From assembly GCA_009761415.1 (NCBI GenBank), contig QUOL01000032.1, positions 51,121 to 115,120 of the forward strand: a stretch of 64,000 nucleotides of DNA, given 5' to 3'. The notes below the pieces were generated by a model. That model saw only the letters and a program-made list of their open reading frames with translations, had not been told where the DNA came from and did not search any database. The stretch is from Sarcomyxa edulis. Taxonomy: Eukaryota > Basidiomycota > Agaricomycetes > Agaricales > Mycenaceae. The position numbers and the translations under genes are program-made. Below are positions 10,400 through 21,192 of this stretch, piece by piece (position 1 is the first letter of the stretch; each line of letters starts with the position of its first letter).

Positions 10400-12225
10400 T
10401 AAAGGATTAAGATATATGTCAACTCAAACTAGTTATTCTGTACTTAGTAAGCTTGATGAAACATATTGAATCCTAGAGGAACAATTATCCTCCTTGATTA
10501 TTGAAGAATTGAATAAACAAAAAGAATTACCTTTAAAAGATCAAAATTGATTAACAAATGTCGATTCCGATATAGTAGATTCTAATTCTTATATTTTCAA
10601 TAAGTACATTCCAATGTTGGTACAGTTACGTCAATTCTTAATTGGAGTTAGAGTTTCTCAAGAAGTAATGCCTGATTTTAAATTAGAAATAAAATTAAAT
10701 GATCCATTTTCTGAACTTAAAAGAAAATCTTCTTATTTGTAAAGAAATAAAGACAAGCACTAACCTAGAGGAAACTCTTAAAATATTAAAAGATTTAAAT
10801 GAAAAACTAACTACAAGCTATTTAAAGTTAGAAGATGCGAAGATAAAGATATTAAGTAAATGTAAATATCCCGATGAAAGATTTTATAGAACTAAATATA
10901 GACCTGAACCTATTGTCAGAAAAATCGTAGAAGACAAAACAACTTGAACCTCAGTCTTAATGTTTAAAACATGAGACCGAAGAGTTAAAGATAGAAAAAT
11001 CATTCAACTCAATAATATATAAAATTGAAGCTGTAAATCGAAGATCCAAATCTAAGGGAAAATATACCGGAGGAGTTGATGGAGTAACTTTTCTTAAAGA
11101 AATTAAATTAATAACAAAGGCAGATCCGGGAAAGGCTGAAGATAATCGTATAATAGCTATAAATGAGATCGCATATCAACATCCTGCAGTTACGATAAGT
11201 AGAACCGCTAAAGGTTCGAATAGTCAAGTAACACAAAGAAGAGAACTCAAAACGGAAAGAGAGTACCTAAGAAATATATTACATAAAACAGATCTAGGTA
11301 AGTTTTTTACTAATCTCAGTAATAAGGAATACTCCCTAATTAAGGATAACCCTTGAGATTATGTGAAAAAATATAATCTTATGGTTAAAAGACATAATAC
11401 TCAGTTAAAATTTGATCTTTTAAAATCTATGCAATTTAGCAGACTTAAAGAATTAAAATCTAACAAAGTATTAAGAGTTAACTTACAACAAGCTAATGGT
11501 AAAGTGAGACCTATATGTATCCCCGTATTAAGAGATAGAACTATTCAAATGTTCATGCATTTAATTCTGGAACCTTATATGGAACCATGTGGGGATAAAA
11601 ACTCTTGAGGGTACAGACCAGGAAGAGGAACAAACTATCACTCAACTAGCAAGTATTCTTAAATACTACGAGAGTAGTGCTAATATTTTTAAAGATAAGA
11701 TGGAACAATCTTTTGCAAAAGGTAAAGCAGTCACAATTCCTAAAGCTAGATCAGGTCAAAAATCTTTAAAGATTCAAGTGAAGGAGAAATTCTTAACTTC
11801 TAAAATGAAAAGTATATTAAACAAGGATCTAGATAAACCAAAATTCTTTTATGAAAATAAATTCATCTTTGATGCTGAAATCAAAGGTTGTTTTGACAAT
11901 ATTGATCATAAGTGAATATTGGATAATGTACCCATTCCAAACAGTTACCATAATATGTTAAAAACAATGCTTAAAACGCATATAGTAGAGTTAGAGTATA
12001 ACAAAACTATTAGAAACAGAATAATTTTAAATACATATAAAGTAATATGAGTTACAAGTGAGAAAAAGTATGATATCCAACAATCAATGTATAAAATGAT
12101 AGATGTAACTCTTCCAAAGGACAATAATAAAGGTGTACCACAAGGGGGTATAATTTCCCCTCTATTAATTAATTGAACACTAGATGGTCTCTCGCATGTC
12201 GCTAGAACCTCAAGCGTTGAAAAAA
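10400..12225 (+). pseudogene. Group II intron reverse transcriptase, truncated before YADD
   Basis: N-terminal half of an intron-encoded reverse transcriptase. Motifs in order: GKYTGGVDGVTF (about 11065), VNLQQANGKVRPICIPVLRD (about 11480), GDKNSWGYRPGRG, FDAEIKGCFDNIDH (about 11870) and GVPQGGIISPLLINWTLDGL (about 12135). The catalytic YADD motif and everything after it are missing. The reading frame stops in a repeat beginning GAACCTCAAGCGTTG and a poly-T tract at about 12207-12260. Other damage: a stop at 10740, a hairpin repeat inserted at 10949-10977 with a frame change, and a frameshift at about 11635. This is the 5' half of the second cox1 intron. Confidence 0.8.
10949..10977. repeat. 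Dispersed hairpin repeat, family 1
   Basis: CCTCAGTC, TTAATGTTTAAAACATGAG, AC. Inserted in the reverse-transcriptase frame of the broken cox1 group II intron, where it shifts the frame between VRKIVEDKTT and EELKIEKSFNSIIY. Confidence 0.85.
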
Positions 12226-12946
12226 TTTTTTTTTTTTTTCTTTCTTTATTTTTTTTTTCTTTCTTTTTTTTTGTTCTCTTTTTTCACTCTTTTTTTTTTA
12301 GTAGTCCTTTCTTTCTTTTTTCGCATCTTTTGTTTGGTCTCTATTAAAGAAGATTTATTTCTAGGTTGTCGCTTTCTAGATTTTGGGGGAAAGCAATGCA
12401 TGATCAAGGGGGGATTTGGAGGGGCCTTTACAAACATTTACTAGGATAATAAATATAAGCTTCTACCCCCATTTATTAGAACAGACCTACAATTCATATG
12501 ACTATTTAGAAATAAAAATAGCTATATCATAAATAAATTGTTTTTGCCTTTTATTTTCAGCTTTGGACCTTTGGTTCGATAACCAATGAACCCCCTCTGT
12601 GAGGGGGGGAGGGGGTTACGTACAAAGAACGGAAAAACTAATAGATTTAATTTTACATTTAATAAATATATAAAATTAAGTTTTATAAAAGTTTTGCTTT
12701 TTTTTTTTGTTTCTTAAGCCCATTTAAATTTGTTTTTGTACGACATTCAAACCTGGCGCACACCCTACAATTATATCTAGATACAACTTAGGGTAAGCAA
12801 GCAAGAATAAAAAAAAAAATTTTTTTTTTTTTTTTTTCAAGTTCAAGCAAGGAAAAGGAAAACTTAAAAAGTAAAAAGAAAAAAGAAAAAACAAGACAAA
12901 CAAAAAAAGCCGGAAAAAATAAAAATTTAACAATAACAATCCGAGG
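12226..12946. other. Low-complexity spacer with a GC hairpin
   Basis: Mostly poly-T and poly-A tracts in both orientations. At about 12560-12618 there is a CCTTTGGTTCGATAACC motif (shared with other dispersed repeats) followed by a GC-rich hairpin, CCCCCTCTGTGAGGGGG. No gene was recognised. Short ORFs here are products of homopolymer runs. Confidence 0.6.
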
Positions 12947-15217
12947 CTAAAAATCTTTAGCTCTACCTTTACCCTTGATATCGCGGGATGGTTTATTATC
13001 TAAAGATGTGTTAGATTGTGAGTCTCTTGTAGAAGAATTAGTACTATTTGAACTACCATCCGATGTAGGAGTATTTAAGTTTTGTGTACTATCAGAAGAA
13101 GGGCTACTTGAGTCTGGGGAAGCTGAATCTACCACAACCCATTCAGAAGATGTTATTGATTCAGAGCTGTTACTGTTGCTATTTTCGGAACTGTTTTCGT
13201 TTGATAAATGTGGAGCTGTTTCAGTCTCTGGTAATGTGTTAGCTACTATATTATCTCCTGTCGCGAGATCCAAATTATTAGCAACCGGGCTTACGTGGTT
13301 TAGATTGCTCGGTCCAGCAACAGCATTATTAGTGTTATTTTGAACATAATTACTTGGGCCAGCAATAGCATTATTATTTTGTGCATAATTACTTGGGCCA
13401 GCTACAGCATTATTATTATTGTTATTTTGGGGAGACATAAAAATAGAATTGCTTGTGCCGGATTCTGCGTGATTATTTTCAGTATTAGTTGTAGTCGCTT
13501 GATTACTACTATTAGCTGGGTAACTTGAACCTGAAACTAAATTATTACTATTATCAAGATTTAACTTGGGTAATGGTTTAACAACAGGATTTTTGGATGC
13601 TTGAATTCCGTCTCTAACAGATTCATATTCCTCGTTAGTTAGCGTTTTAACTCTAGATAATTTTGATTCTTTAGCTCAAAACTCTTCCGCTTGAAACTCT
13701 TTATCTACAAGATTAGTAGAATAATCTGAGCCTGGAATATAAAATTCAGCTTTTCGAGCCGGTTTTTCAGGTACTTCAGTTGTTGTATCTACAAGATCTG
13801 TAGAATCATCGGAATCTGAGATAAAAAATTTATTTTTTTTTTTTGATTCATCTGATACATTAGAAGAGCTTGTATCTGAAATTTGCGTATTAGTAGAACT
13901 ATCAGAAAGACTAGAGTTAGAGTCTACTGAAGAAACACTGCTTGAACCAATAGAAGATTGACCAGATTCTATTGAAGACACACTGCTAACAGAACCCATA
14001 GAAGAAATGCTATTTGTAGAATCAATTGAAGAAAGACTACTTATAGAATCAAGTGAAGAAATACTACTTAAAGAACCCATTGAAGAAATGCTGCTTGTAG
14101 AATTACTTGCAGGGATACTGCTGATATTATTATTTTCAGATGTATTTGTAGAAGTTTCTTCAGGAGAAATACTTGTAAGGTTATTGTCTATAGCATTTGA
14201 AGAATTATTTGGTATATTAGGTTGGTCTTGTGTTGTTTGCATTCTTTCTCTAATTGCTGCAAATTCATCGTTTGTAAGAGCTCTAACTCTAGGAATACTT
14301 GCCCCAGTAGAAACATTGTTATCTTCAACAACAGCAGGTTCTGTACGAGCCTGAACAGGTGCTTGAGAGCCTGCATTTTGATTTGCTACATTTGCTACAT
14401 TTGCTACCGGAGTATTTCCATTTGTGGCCGAATCTGACCCCTCAACATTTTGGGCTGGTGTACTGTCTGAAGTTTGTGTATTCATATTTTCTCCTGAGTC
14501 GGAGCCTCCATTTTGTGAAGTTGAATTATTAGATTCAGAATTACCGTTACCACCTAAATTAACAGGGTTTGTTTCAGGTCGGTTTTGCTCGCCTGAAGGT
14601 CCAGCAACTGGTCCTGGGGTTGGTTGTGAAGATCCAGGTCTTGGTTCTTCGTCATCATCCTCGGTATCCGCTAAATAACCAGGGTCATCGGATGGAACGT
14701 TTGGGGTAGGTTCTTCGGATGGAACGGTGGGGATAGGTTCTGATTCATCGTCCGCCAAATATCCTGGATCCTCATTTAGAGAAAGACCTATAGTTAGTGT
14801 ATTCGAATTGGTATTAAAGATAAGATCTACAATTACACCATAAACTTCTCCTGGATTGAAAGAGAATTTTAGCCACTCATACCATCCCATATTTATATCA
14901 GTAAACATGTGGAAATAATACATGAAATTAATATTTCAAAGAGATTGGAAAAAAATTCATGAATCATTAAAGCTAATAACACTATAATTACTAATAAATA
15001 AATAAAGCATATTACTTAAAATAAAATAATTAAATATATTTTTTATATAACTTAAATTAGAATTAAAAATATATGCTAATTTGCTACTATATTTCATTTT
15101 CATTAAAATTAATAATAATAACAATGAAACCGTTACTATAAATAAAACAATCTTAAAATTATCCCCCATAATTAAAGCAATAATACCTGAAATAATATTA
15201 ATCAATAAATTATTCAC
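12947..15217 (-). CDS. Hypothetical membrane protein with Ser/Asn/Pro-rich tail
   Basis: A single uninterrupted frame once TGA is read as Trp; function not recognised. The N-terminal 90 or so residues are hydrophobic with about two to three membrane segments (INIISGIIALI, LFIVTVSLLLLLILM, FILSNMLYLFISNY). A more ordinary stretch follows (WYEWLKFSFNPGEVYGVIVD). About 450 residues of low complexity come next: Pro/Glu/Asp-rich with a duplicated DPGYLAD, then Ser-rich SSISS repeats, then Asn-rich GPSN repeats (AVAGPSNY, AIAGPSNY), ending GKGRAKDF. The start is uncertain: GTG at 15217, or ATG at 15169 (740 residues). The frame stays open up to 15841, overlapping the end of nad1 in the -1 frame. 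It directly follows nad1 on the same strand. It could be a free gene or a -1 frameshift extension of nad1. Confidence 0.6.
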
Positions 15218-15492
15218 ATAAAATATAAAAATAAAAGACTCTATAAATTGTTTTAATCTTAGAGTGTTATACGCATTACCAAAATATTTAAGTAAGGAAG
15301 CGTATAGCCCTGATATTAGCCCAGGTTTTTTATTATTCTTTTTATTATTATTATTATTATTATTCTTATTATTAGTATTATTATTATTATATGAACCACC
15401 ATTTACTGGTTGAGATAACTCTTGTAATTGAGAATTATTCTTAGAAGTATTAGTGTTAGCAGAATTTGAGGAATTTACTGTAAAGTTAGAAT

Positions 15493-17922
15493 TTAAAATG
15501 TTGATATTGCCATATCAAATATAACTATTAAAGATGGGATTAAAATAATAAAAGCTATAGATATTGGTAATAATTGATTTCAACATAGAGAAATTAGTTG
15601 ATCGTAACGTAAACGGGGTAAAGTAGCTCGTACTAATACAAATAATGAAGCTATTAAACCAGATTTTAATCCAAGTACAAAGTAAGGTGAGTAAGGGAAT
15701 AATATTAGCATTATTTTTAGACCCAAACCCACCAAGGCTAAGAACAAACCCAAAAAAAGTTGCAAAAGCGATTGCAAAAAAAATGTTAAAAAAGTTAGCC
15801 CCAGGAATTGCATAAAAAGATCCAAAAAATAGTTGCTTCAAATTAATAAAGATGATTGTGAGTAGGCAACTAGAGCATACTCTAATTGCGTTACCAAAAA
15901 ATGCAAAACATCTTGTAAAGCTAAAAAAGAAGTAAAATTGTACCCCCCGAAGAAAAGAGTAACTGTTACAGTACTGTACAAAAGTATTGAAGAATATTCA
16001 GCCAAAAAAAAGTATACAAAAAGATGTGAACTGTGTTCAGTGAAGTAACCCGCTACTAATTCAGATTCCAAGAATTAATTAAAATAAAAAAATTTATTTA
16101 GCCTTCCCCAGTCGTACTAAGTCATGAATGACCAACCAAGGGTTGAAAAAATTCAGATTTAATTTCTTTAATGTAAAATTTACCTTTAAAAAGTTTACCT
16201 TATTTAATATCCCTAGAAATAGTAGTTTTATGAACATTAAATTTAATTGCTAATTTTACTTGATTAGAGTATTTTTCAATTAAATTATTGTTTTAATCAT
16301 ATAACCCTAAAGGTCTAATACTTTTTTTAATTGACATTAATTTTTTAGTATTTTCATTATGGGTTTTACCAAACATAGGATTTAATTTTCCAGGTTTACT
16401 TATTAAACTTAAAATAGATTCACTTTTTTTACCAAACATAGGATGATTACTCTTGTTTGCAAATCTTAATTTCATTTTTTCTATTGCTTGTTTTGTGTGT
16501 TTGTAACCTAACATTGAATTTCCCTCTTTTTGAAAATTATATAAAAAAGAAAAAGGAAAAGCAGAGATAACTGTTGTTTCAATATCAGTTAGCAATACAG
16601 CAGGATCATTATGGAAATAATATATAACTACCTTAAATAAATTTAGTTCTTGATTTAATTTAAATCAAAACAAAGGTCCATCTTTATGAATAGATCTTTG
16701 TAATCTTAAGTTTGAATCTCTTCCTTTAATATGATCCATTAATCTCGAATATAGATCTAAACTAGAACCAATATATTGTTTAGAAGTTTTAGTATTTATT
16801 ATACCATAAACACCTGCTTTCTTTTTTAATTCTTTTCTTAACAAGTTAGTATTAGAAAGATCATTATAAGTTATTAAAGGTTTAACAGGTACAACGTTAA
16901 ACTGAAGAATACTAAATAATTATAAAAAATTTAAATTTTCGCATTGAGAGTTATCATTGAAAATTAGGTAAATAATAAACAGCAAAATAAATAATATTTT
17001 AAGTACAAACCATAACCTTTCAGTTATAGCTGGACTATATCATATTTCCTTAGTTAATAAAGAAATGATCGCGTATTGCCTCTTAGGTAACATTTCTTGT
17101 ATTGCTTAATACAATTTGTTTTCCTGCTGATTATCCATTGTTACATACTTTAAATTTTTACTATTGGGTATAAAAATAAATAGTATTCAAGTCTTTAGGA
17201 GTTTCCAGCATATAGCTATCTTTATAGAGGCCAAATCTTTTTTAATAGTAGTGTTTCTTAGCCTCTTGTAAATCAAAAGGAGTCCGAGCAGTTTCAGCTA
17301 ATATAGCAATAAAAAAAATTAAACTTAAAGGCAATAAAGGTATAAAAGCCAAAACAGCCAGTTGATTTTCAACAATTAATGTATAATTTAAAGCACCGTT
17401 TATAACTACAACTACAAGAATTATTGAACTTAGTAGTAATTCATAAGATACTACAGCAGCAGTAGATCTTAGAGATCCTAAAAAAGCATATTTTGAATTA
17501 GCAGCTCAACCAGCAAATAAAACACCATAAAATCCTAAAGAAGAGATTGCCAATGTATATAAAACACTTAAAGATAATTCAGCAATAGCTAGACCGTCCC
17601 CAAAAGGAATAGCAGCTCAACCTAATAAACTGCAAATAAGAGTAATAATTGGAGCTACATAGAACATTATTTTATTTGAATGAGCAGGTACTATATTTTC
17701 CTTAAGAATTAATTTAACAGCATCGGCAAATGGTTGTAATGTACCTAATAAACCTGTGGTATTAGGACCCACTCGACGTTGATGTGCTGCTAATTGTTTA
17801 CGTTCCAGTATAGTTAAAAAGGCTACAGCTAATAGGATAGGTAAAATCACGCAAAGTATAGTAATTAAAGGGAAAACTAAAGAATTTAAAGATCCGATAA
17901 ATGAGTAGAAAAGATTTGTCAT
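15493..17922 (-). CDS. nad1: NADH dehydrogenase subunit 1 (two exons)
   Basis: Membrane subunit of complex I that forms part of the quinone-binding channel. Exon 1 is 17922-17260 (221 codons) and exon 2 is 16068-15493 (191 codons plus stop), giving 412 residues. Conserved segments: [50 protein letters not shown] at the exon 1 end, [14 protein letters not shown] at the exon 2 start, and [16 protein letters not shown] near the C-terminus. The splice falls between DLQEA and ESELV, with T before and G at the intron end. Several Trp are coded by TGA. The protein is longer than the usual 330-370 residues because of a Leu/Phe-rich insertion of about 50 residues before the VRATLPR motif. The 3' end overlaps an open -1 frame leading into the downstream ORF. 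Confidence 0.93.
16069..17259 (-). mobile_element. Group I intron in nad1
   Basis: Interrupts nad1 after the codon for Ala in DLQEA. Core motifs read on the minus strand: P at about 17206-17222 (ATATGCTGGAAACTCC), Q at about 17130-17145 (AATCAGCAGGAAAAC), and S at about 17028-17040 (GATATAGTCC). The 3' end G is opposite 16069. It carries a GIY-YIG endonuclease gene downstream of the core. Confidence 0.85.
16200..16919 (-). CDS. GIY-YIG homing endonuclease in the nad1 intron
   Basis: Intron-encoded endonuclease expected to nick or cleave intronless nad1 and so spread its host intron. GIY motif: [19 protein letters not shown] at about residues 25-45, with the catalytic-type Arg in [12 protein letters not shown] and a Glu in the IETTVISAF helix. 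The C-terminal half holds DNA-binding modules of the NUMOD3 type ([29 protein letters not shown]) and an end resembling a helix-turn-helix ([18 protein letters not shown]). The frame is intact for 240 codons, but no ATG precedes the GIY motif; the frame opens after a TAA at 16920-16922, so a non-ATG start (TTA or ATT) is implied. It looks functional, unlike most other endonuclease genes here. Confidence 0.85.
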
Positions 17923-18774
17923 TATTTTTGTTGGTTTTTTTTTTAAGGTTTGTATCAGACAAACGGTCTGACTATGAATTATTTAACAAATATCTATTTT
18001 TAATAAGTTTTTTTGTTTTTATTCTAACTTTTAATAAGAAATAAAAAAAAATCACTTCTTTAACGCAGTAGAGGAAAAAAAGTGCCTAAATTAAAAACAT
18101 TTCTAATAATTAGTTATTTGATTTTAGATCTTTGTAAAAAATCTTAAAAATTAAACTATGTAAAAATATTAGAAAAACGATATCTGTCGGCACTACCCAT
18201 TAGCAAAGGTAAATCAGGTCTACGGTTGGAAGCTAAAAAGCCTACAGTTAAATTTCGACACAGTTGCATTATATTCGAATTTATGTGGGTAGATGCAAAA
18301 TTAGGAATAGTAAAAAGAAGTAGATAAAATATAGATGTAGTTTAAGTTTTTTTAATCTATTTTTACTTTCATTCTTTAATTTTTTGTATTTTTAAGCTAT
18401 TGCCCTTTAGTTTAATACCTTTGGGTTTTATTTACTTAAAAAAATTTAGCCTTTCGCTTTCGCTAAAGCATATAGCCAGAGACTCGTCCTTTAATTTATT
18501 TTGTGATTAAAACAAAAAAAAGGTCAAAAAAAATCTTTGGCTAATAAACACAACTACTAGGTTTTTGACGCCTGGAAATTACGTTTATTTATATCACAAT
18601 GGCCAAGGTAAAAAAAATTGTTACTATTTGTTAGTTTTTCTTTTTGTTAAGCTGCTGCTACGCTATTCAAAGTTAATAAAAACGGGGGAACAATTTATTT
18701 TATTTTTTTTTTTATTTTATTTTTATTTTATTTTATTTGATTTTTCTGTGAAGAATGCCAGTAGAATATGGTAA
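17923..18774. other. Spacer upstream of nad1, with an ORF-like stub
   Basis: No assigned gene. Minus strand 18350-18165 has an open frame of about 60 codons with more even base composition than its surroundings. It reads MQLCRNLTVGFLASNRRPDL, then PLLMGSADRYRF and a stop. I do not recognise it. It could be a decayed exon or a short unknown gene. The remainder is A/T tracts. Confidence 0.4.
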
Positions 18775-18845
18775 GCTCTCTTCAGGAATCGAACCTGAAC
18801 CAAAATTTTAGAAGAATCTTATCTTATCCATTAGACCAAGAGAAC
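18775..18845 (-). tRNA. trnR: tRNA-Arg (UCU)
   Basis: 71-nt cloverleaf. The acceptor GTTCTCT pairs with AGAGAGC with one G-U. The anticodon loop CTTCTAA gives anticodon UCU. The T arm TTCAG/CTGAA encloses GTTCGATTC. First of a run of minus-strand tRNAs. Confidence 0.9.
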
Positions 18846-19117
18846 AAAATACTTAGTTTATTTTATATTTTTATAAATCTCTCTTCTTTTTTCTTTTGAT
18901 TAGTCCTCATAAATAAAATACTTTTTCATTTTTTTTGCTCCCCTTAATAAATAGCATTTTAGTGTGTTAACAATTACACTTTAATGAATAAACATCATTT
19001 TTGTTTTATAAGAATACCTCATCAAGCGCATTTTCTCTTATTAAAACAAAAACTTTTTTTTTTTACCTTATTTGTTATAATCTTTACTTTGTAACTGATA
19101 GGTTAGTCTGGAGTACA

Positions 19118-19191
19118 AGACTAGGAAGGAATCGAACCTTAATTTAATAGATTTTGCAAATCTACAATAAAACCATCTATTCACCTAATCT
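19118..19191 (-). tRNA. trnC: tRNA-Cys (GCA)
   Basis: 74-nt cloverleaf. The acceptor AGATTAG pairs with CTAGTCT. The anticodon stem TAGAT/ATCTA encloses TTGCAAA, giving GCA. The T loop contains GTTCGATTC. Confidence 0.92.
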
Positions 19192-19269
19192 GAATAAAAA
19201 CAAAACAAAACAAAAACTATTACTATAACTATTACTATTACTAAATTAGAGTTTTGCTTTTTATACAAT

Positions 19270-19339
19270 ACGAGGTATCTGAATCGAACAGATGATTCCT
19301 AATTGGAAGTTAGGGGTTATACCGCTTAACTAAACTCGC
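19270..19339 (-). tRNA. trnG: tRNA-Gly (UCC)
   Basis: 70-nt cloverleaf. The anticodon stem CCTAA/TTAGG encloses CTTCCAA, giving UCC. The T arm ATCTG/CAGAT is present. The acceptor GCGAGTT/ACCTCGT has one mismatch. Confidence 0.88.
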
Positions 19340-19384
19340 TTTTTATTTTGGTTTGGTTTTGTGTAAAAATAACATAATATGATC

Positions 19385-19457
19385 GAGCCCTGCCAGATTC
19401 GAACTGGGACCACCCTAGTCGACAACTAGGTACTCTACCTATTTAAGCTAAGGGCCC
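19385..19457 (-). tRNA. trnD: tRNA-Asp (GUC)
   Basis: 73-nt cloverleaf. The acceptor GGGCCCT pairs with AGGGCTC. The anticodon stem CCTAG/CTAGG encloses TTGTCGA, giving GUC. It is GC-rich for this genome. Confidence 0.93.
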
Positions 19458-19895
19458 TAAACCCTATTTTATTTAGCTAGCATTTATTTTTTTTATTTTT
19501 TTGTTTAGTTTTATATAAATTAAATAATTATGCTTAATATTAGCATAGAAAGGCACTACGGCACACATCTTTGCTTAGCTGATTAGAGAGATTAGCCCCA
19601 AAAATTTTTAAAAGATCAAAACGCAAACACTAGAAAAAACGAAGTTAAAGTTAAAACACCTTTGGTTATTTTGTTTTTTATTTTTACAGAATTAGCTTCA
19701 TTTTAATGACTCTTTTATAAAAAATATAAATAAAAAAAAAAGTAATATAATTAAAAATAAAAAGTAAAATTTAAACTAAAAAAACCATACGCTTATTTGC
19801 TGTATCTTGCGTTAAGCCCCTCTGATCTTAATGTTTAAAACATGAGATCTAAAAAAAAAATAAGGTTCAGAAAAAAAGAAACCAAAAAAAGAAAC
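19458..19895. other. Spacer between trnD and trnW
   Basis: A/T-rich, with one copy of the hairpin repeat (19819-19849). No ORF or tRNA could be supported. Confidence 0.5.
19819..19849. repeat. Dispersed hairpin repeat, family 1
   Basis: Copy of the element beginning CCTC, with core CTTAATGTTTAAAACATGAG and ending AGAT. The two halves form a hairpin with one bulged A. Related copies lie at 10949, 27451, 31991, 50061, 51872 and 56842. Confidence 0.8.
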
Positions 19896-19967
19896 AAGAG
19901 CGCTGTGACTCGAACACAGATTGATGATTTTGGAGATCACTATACTAACCAATTATACTACACTCTT
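19896..19967 (-). tRNA. trnW: tRNA-Trp (CCA)
   Basis: 72-nt cloverleaf. The acceptor AAGAGTG pairs with CGCTCTT. The anticodon stem GTGAT/ATCAT encloses CTCCAAA, giving CCA. The T arm CTGTG/CACAG is present. CCA decodes UGG. Because the genes here also use UGA for Trp, either the wobble C is modified or another tRNA reads UGA. Confidence 0.88.
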
Positions 19968-19974
19968 TAAAAAC

Positions 19975-20050
19975 AAGAACGCTGTGATTTGAAAAAAGAG
20001 AGAGAGATTGGTGATTTTGGAGGTCACTATACTAACCAATTCTACTACTT
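19975..20050 (-). pseudogene. Degenerate second copy of trnW
   Basis: Tandem near-copy of the preceding trnW. The D arm and anticodon loop are almost identical (TTGGTTAGTATAGTGAC, CTCCAAA). The anticodon stem has a C-A mismatch, the T arm is replaced by a CTCTCTCTCTTTTTT run, and the acceptor 5' strand is lost. A functional tRNA is unlikely. Confidence 0.75.
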
Positions 20051-20257
20051 AAAAACAATTGCTAAGCAGTCTCTTTTAAATAGGGAGCTGTTATACTTGT
20101 TAGTATTTTTTGTTAAAACACCTACCATTTAATTCTTACCTTTAATCAATCCCTTTATTTTAAACCCGGGATATCATCAAAAAAAAATTTTTTTTATAAA
20201 TATAGTAGTAGTAGTGGTTTGTTGGTAAACATTGACCAATAGTATTGTTGCCATAAA

Positions 20258-20718
20258 ATGTTAGAGAGCGTTATTCTAAATTTCCTATTAAAAGCTTTAG
20301 GGATTAATGAGGGCAAAAAAAGTTAGAAGGAATAACTGAAAGAAAAAGAAAAAAAGGAAAAACTGGAAAAGCAAGGGTTAAAGAAAGTGTATACTCTAAA
20401 CAATTTGAGGCTATAATAGAATCACTCCAAACATTGTTTGAAACTATGGATAAAAGTAAAACATATAGTTTATTCTTTACTACGGTTGATAGTGATCTAA
20501 ATAAACAAACTACTCTTGGCAGTGGATCATTTCTAATTACGAGTGATATGCCAACTAATATAATTAATTCAGATTCAGAAAAAAAAATTAAAGTTGGGTT
20601 AGCTAAAATAAAAAAAAAATGAAGAATAAAGTCCTGACAAATAAAGATCCAATCCTTTGAAGCCTTAATAGTCTTATCTATTGTTGAATTATCACTATTA
20701 ACCAAAAGACTTGTATAA
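20258..20718 (+). pseudogene. Unknown plus-strand ORF with a frameshift in an A7 run
   Basis: Not recognised. It begins ATG at 20258 (MLESVILNFLLKALGINEG). The frame then stops just after the A7 run at 20315-20321, while the next frame continues KKLEGITERKRKKGKTGKAR and SKQFEAIIESLQTLFETMDK, through SDMPTNIINSDSEKKIKVG, to a TAA at 20716-20718, about 150 residues in all. The composition is that of a soluble, Lys-rich protein and the two frames join naturally at the A run. This suggests one gene with a single-base slip, or a frameshift resolved by slippage. The opposite strand is also open (20304-20780) but reads as an unlikely hydrophobic mixture. It is one of very few plus-strand genes. Confidence 0.4.
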
Positions 20719-21192
20719 AAATAACTTAAATTATAATATTTACCCACGTACCTTTGGTTCAAGAAGGGAACTAAACACAAGGAACCACTTCACAATCCAA
20801 GAGCTCTAGCCCTCATATTCAGGACAGCTTTTTTTTTTAATAATAATATAATATAAAATAAGACTCTTATGCCTTTAGCCTAGATTTTTCTTATTGTTTT
20901 TTTTTTTATTTTTGTAGGACTTTCTTCTTTTTTATTTATTTAACTTTTTTTTTCTTTTTATCTTTAGTTTTGAGAGAAGTAAAAAAAGCAGCCTATAAAA
21001 TATAAACCGATAGCAAATATAAGCGTAGGAAAAAAAGTAAAATGCTTTGATTTAGCCTAGCCTAAAAGTATTTTTTTTTTTTGCCTTTAATAAGCCGGTG
21101 TTACCATATTTCACTAAGCAAGACTGTTATATATAATTCTGTGGCTAGATAGGTACAAAATAAGGAAACTATAAAAATTTAATTTACATTAT

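Noticed and set aside
12975..14678. Plus-strand ORFs opposite the Ser/Asn-rich protein
   Set aside because: They are mirror frames of a biased coding sequence (Ser/Asn codons read back as Leu/Glu/Ile) and have no independent support.
20304..20780. Minus-strand ORF of 158 codons
   Set aside because: Its composition looks like the mirror of the more plausible Lys/Glu-rich plus-strand frames, and it runs into a dispersed repeat.
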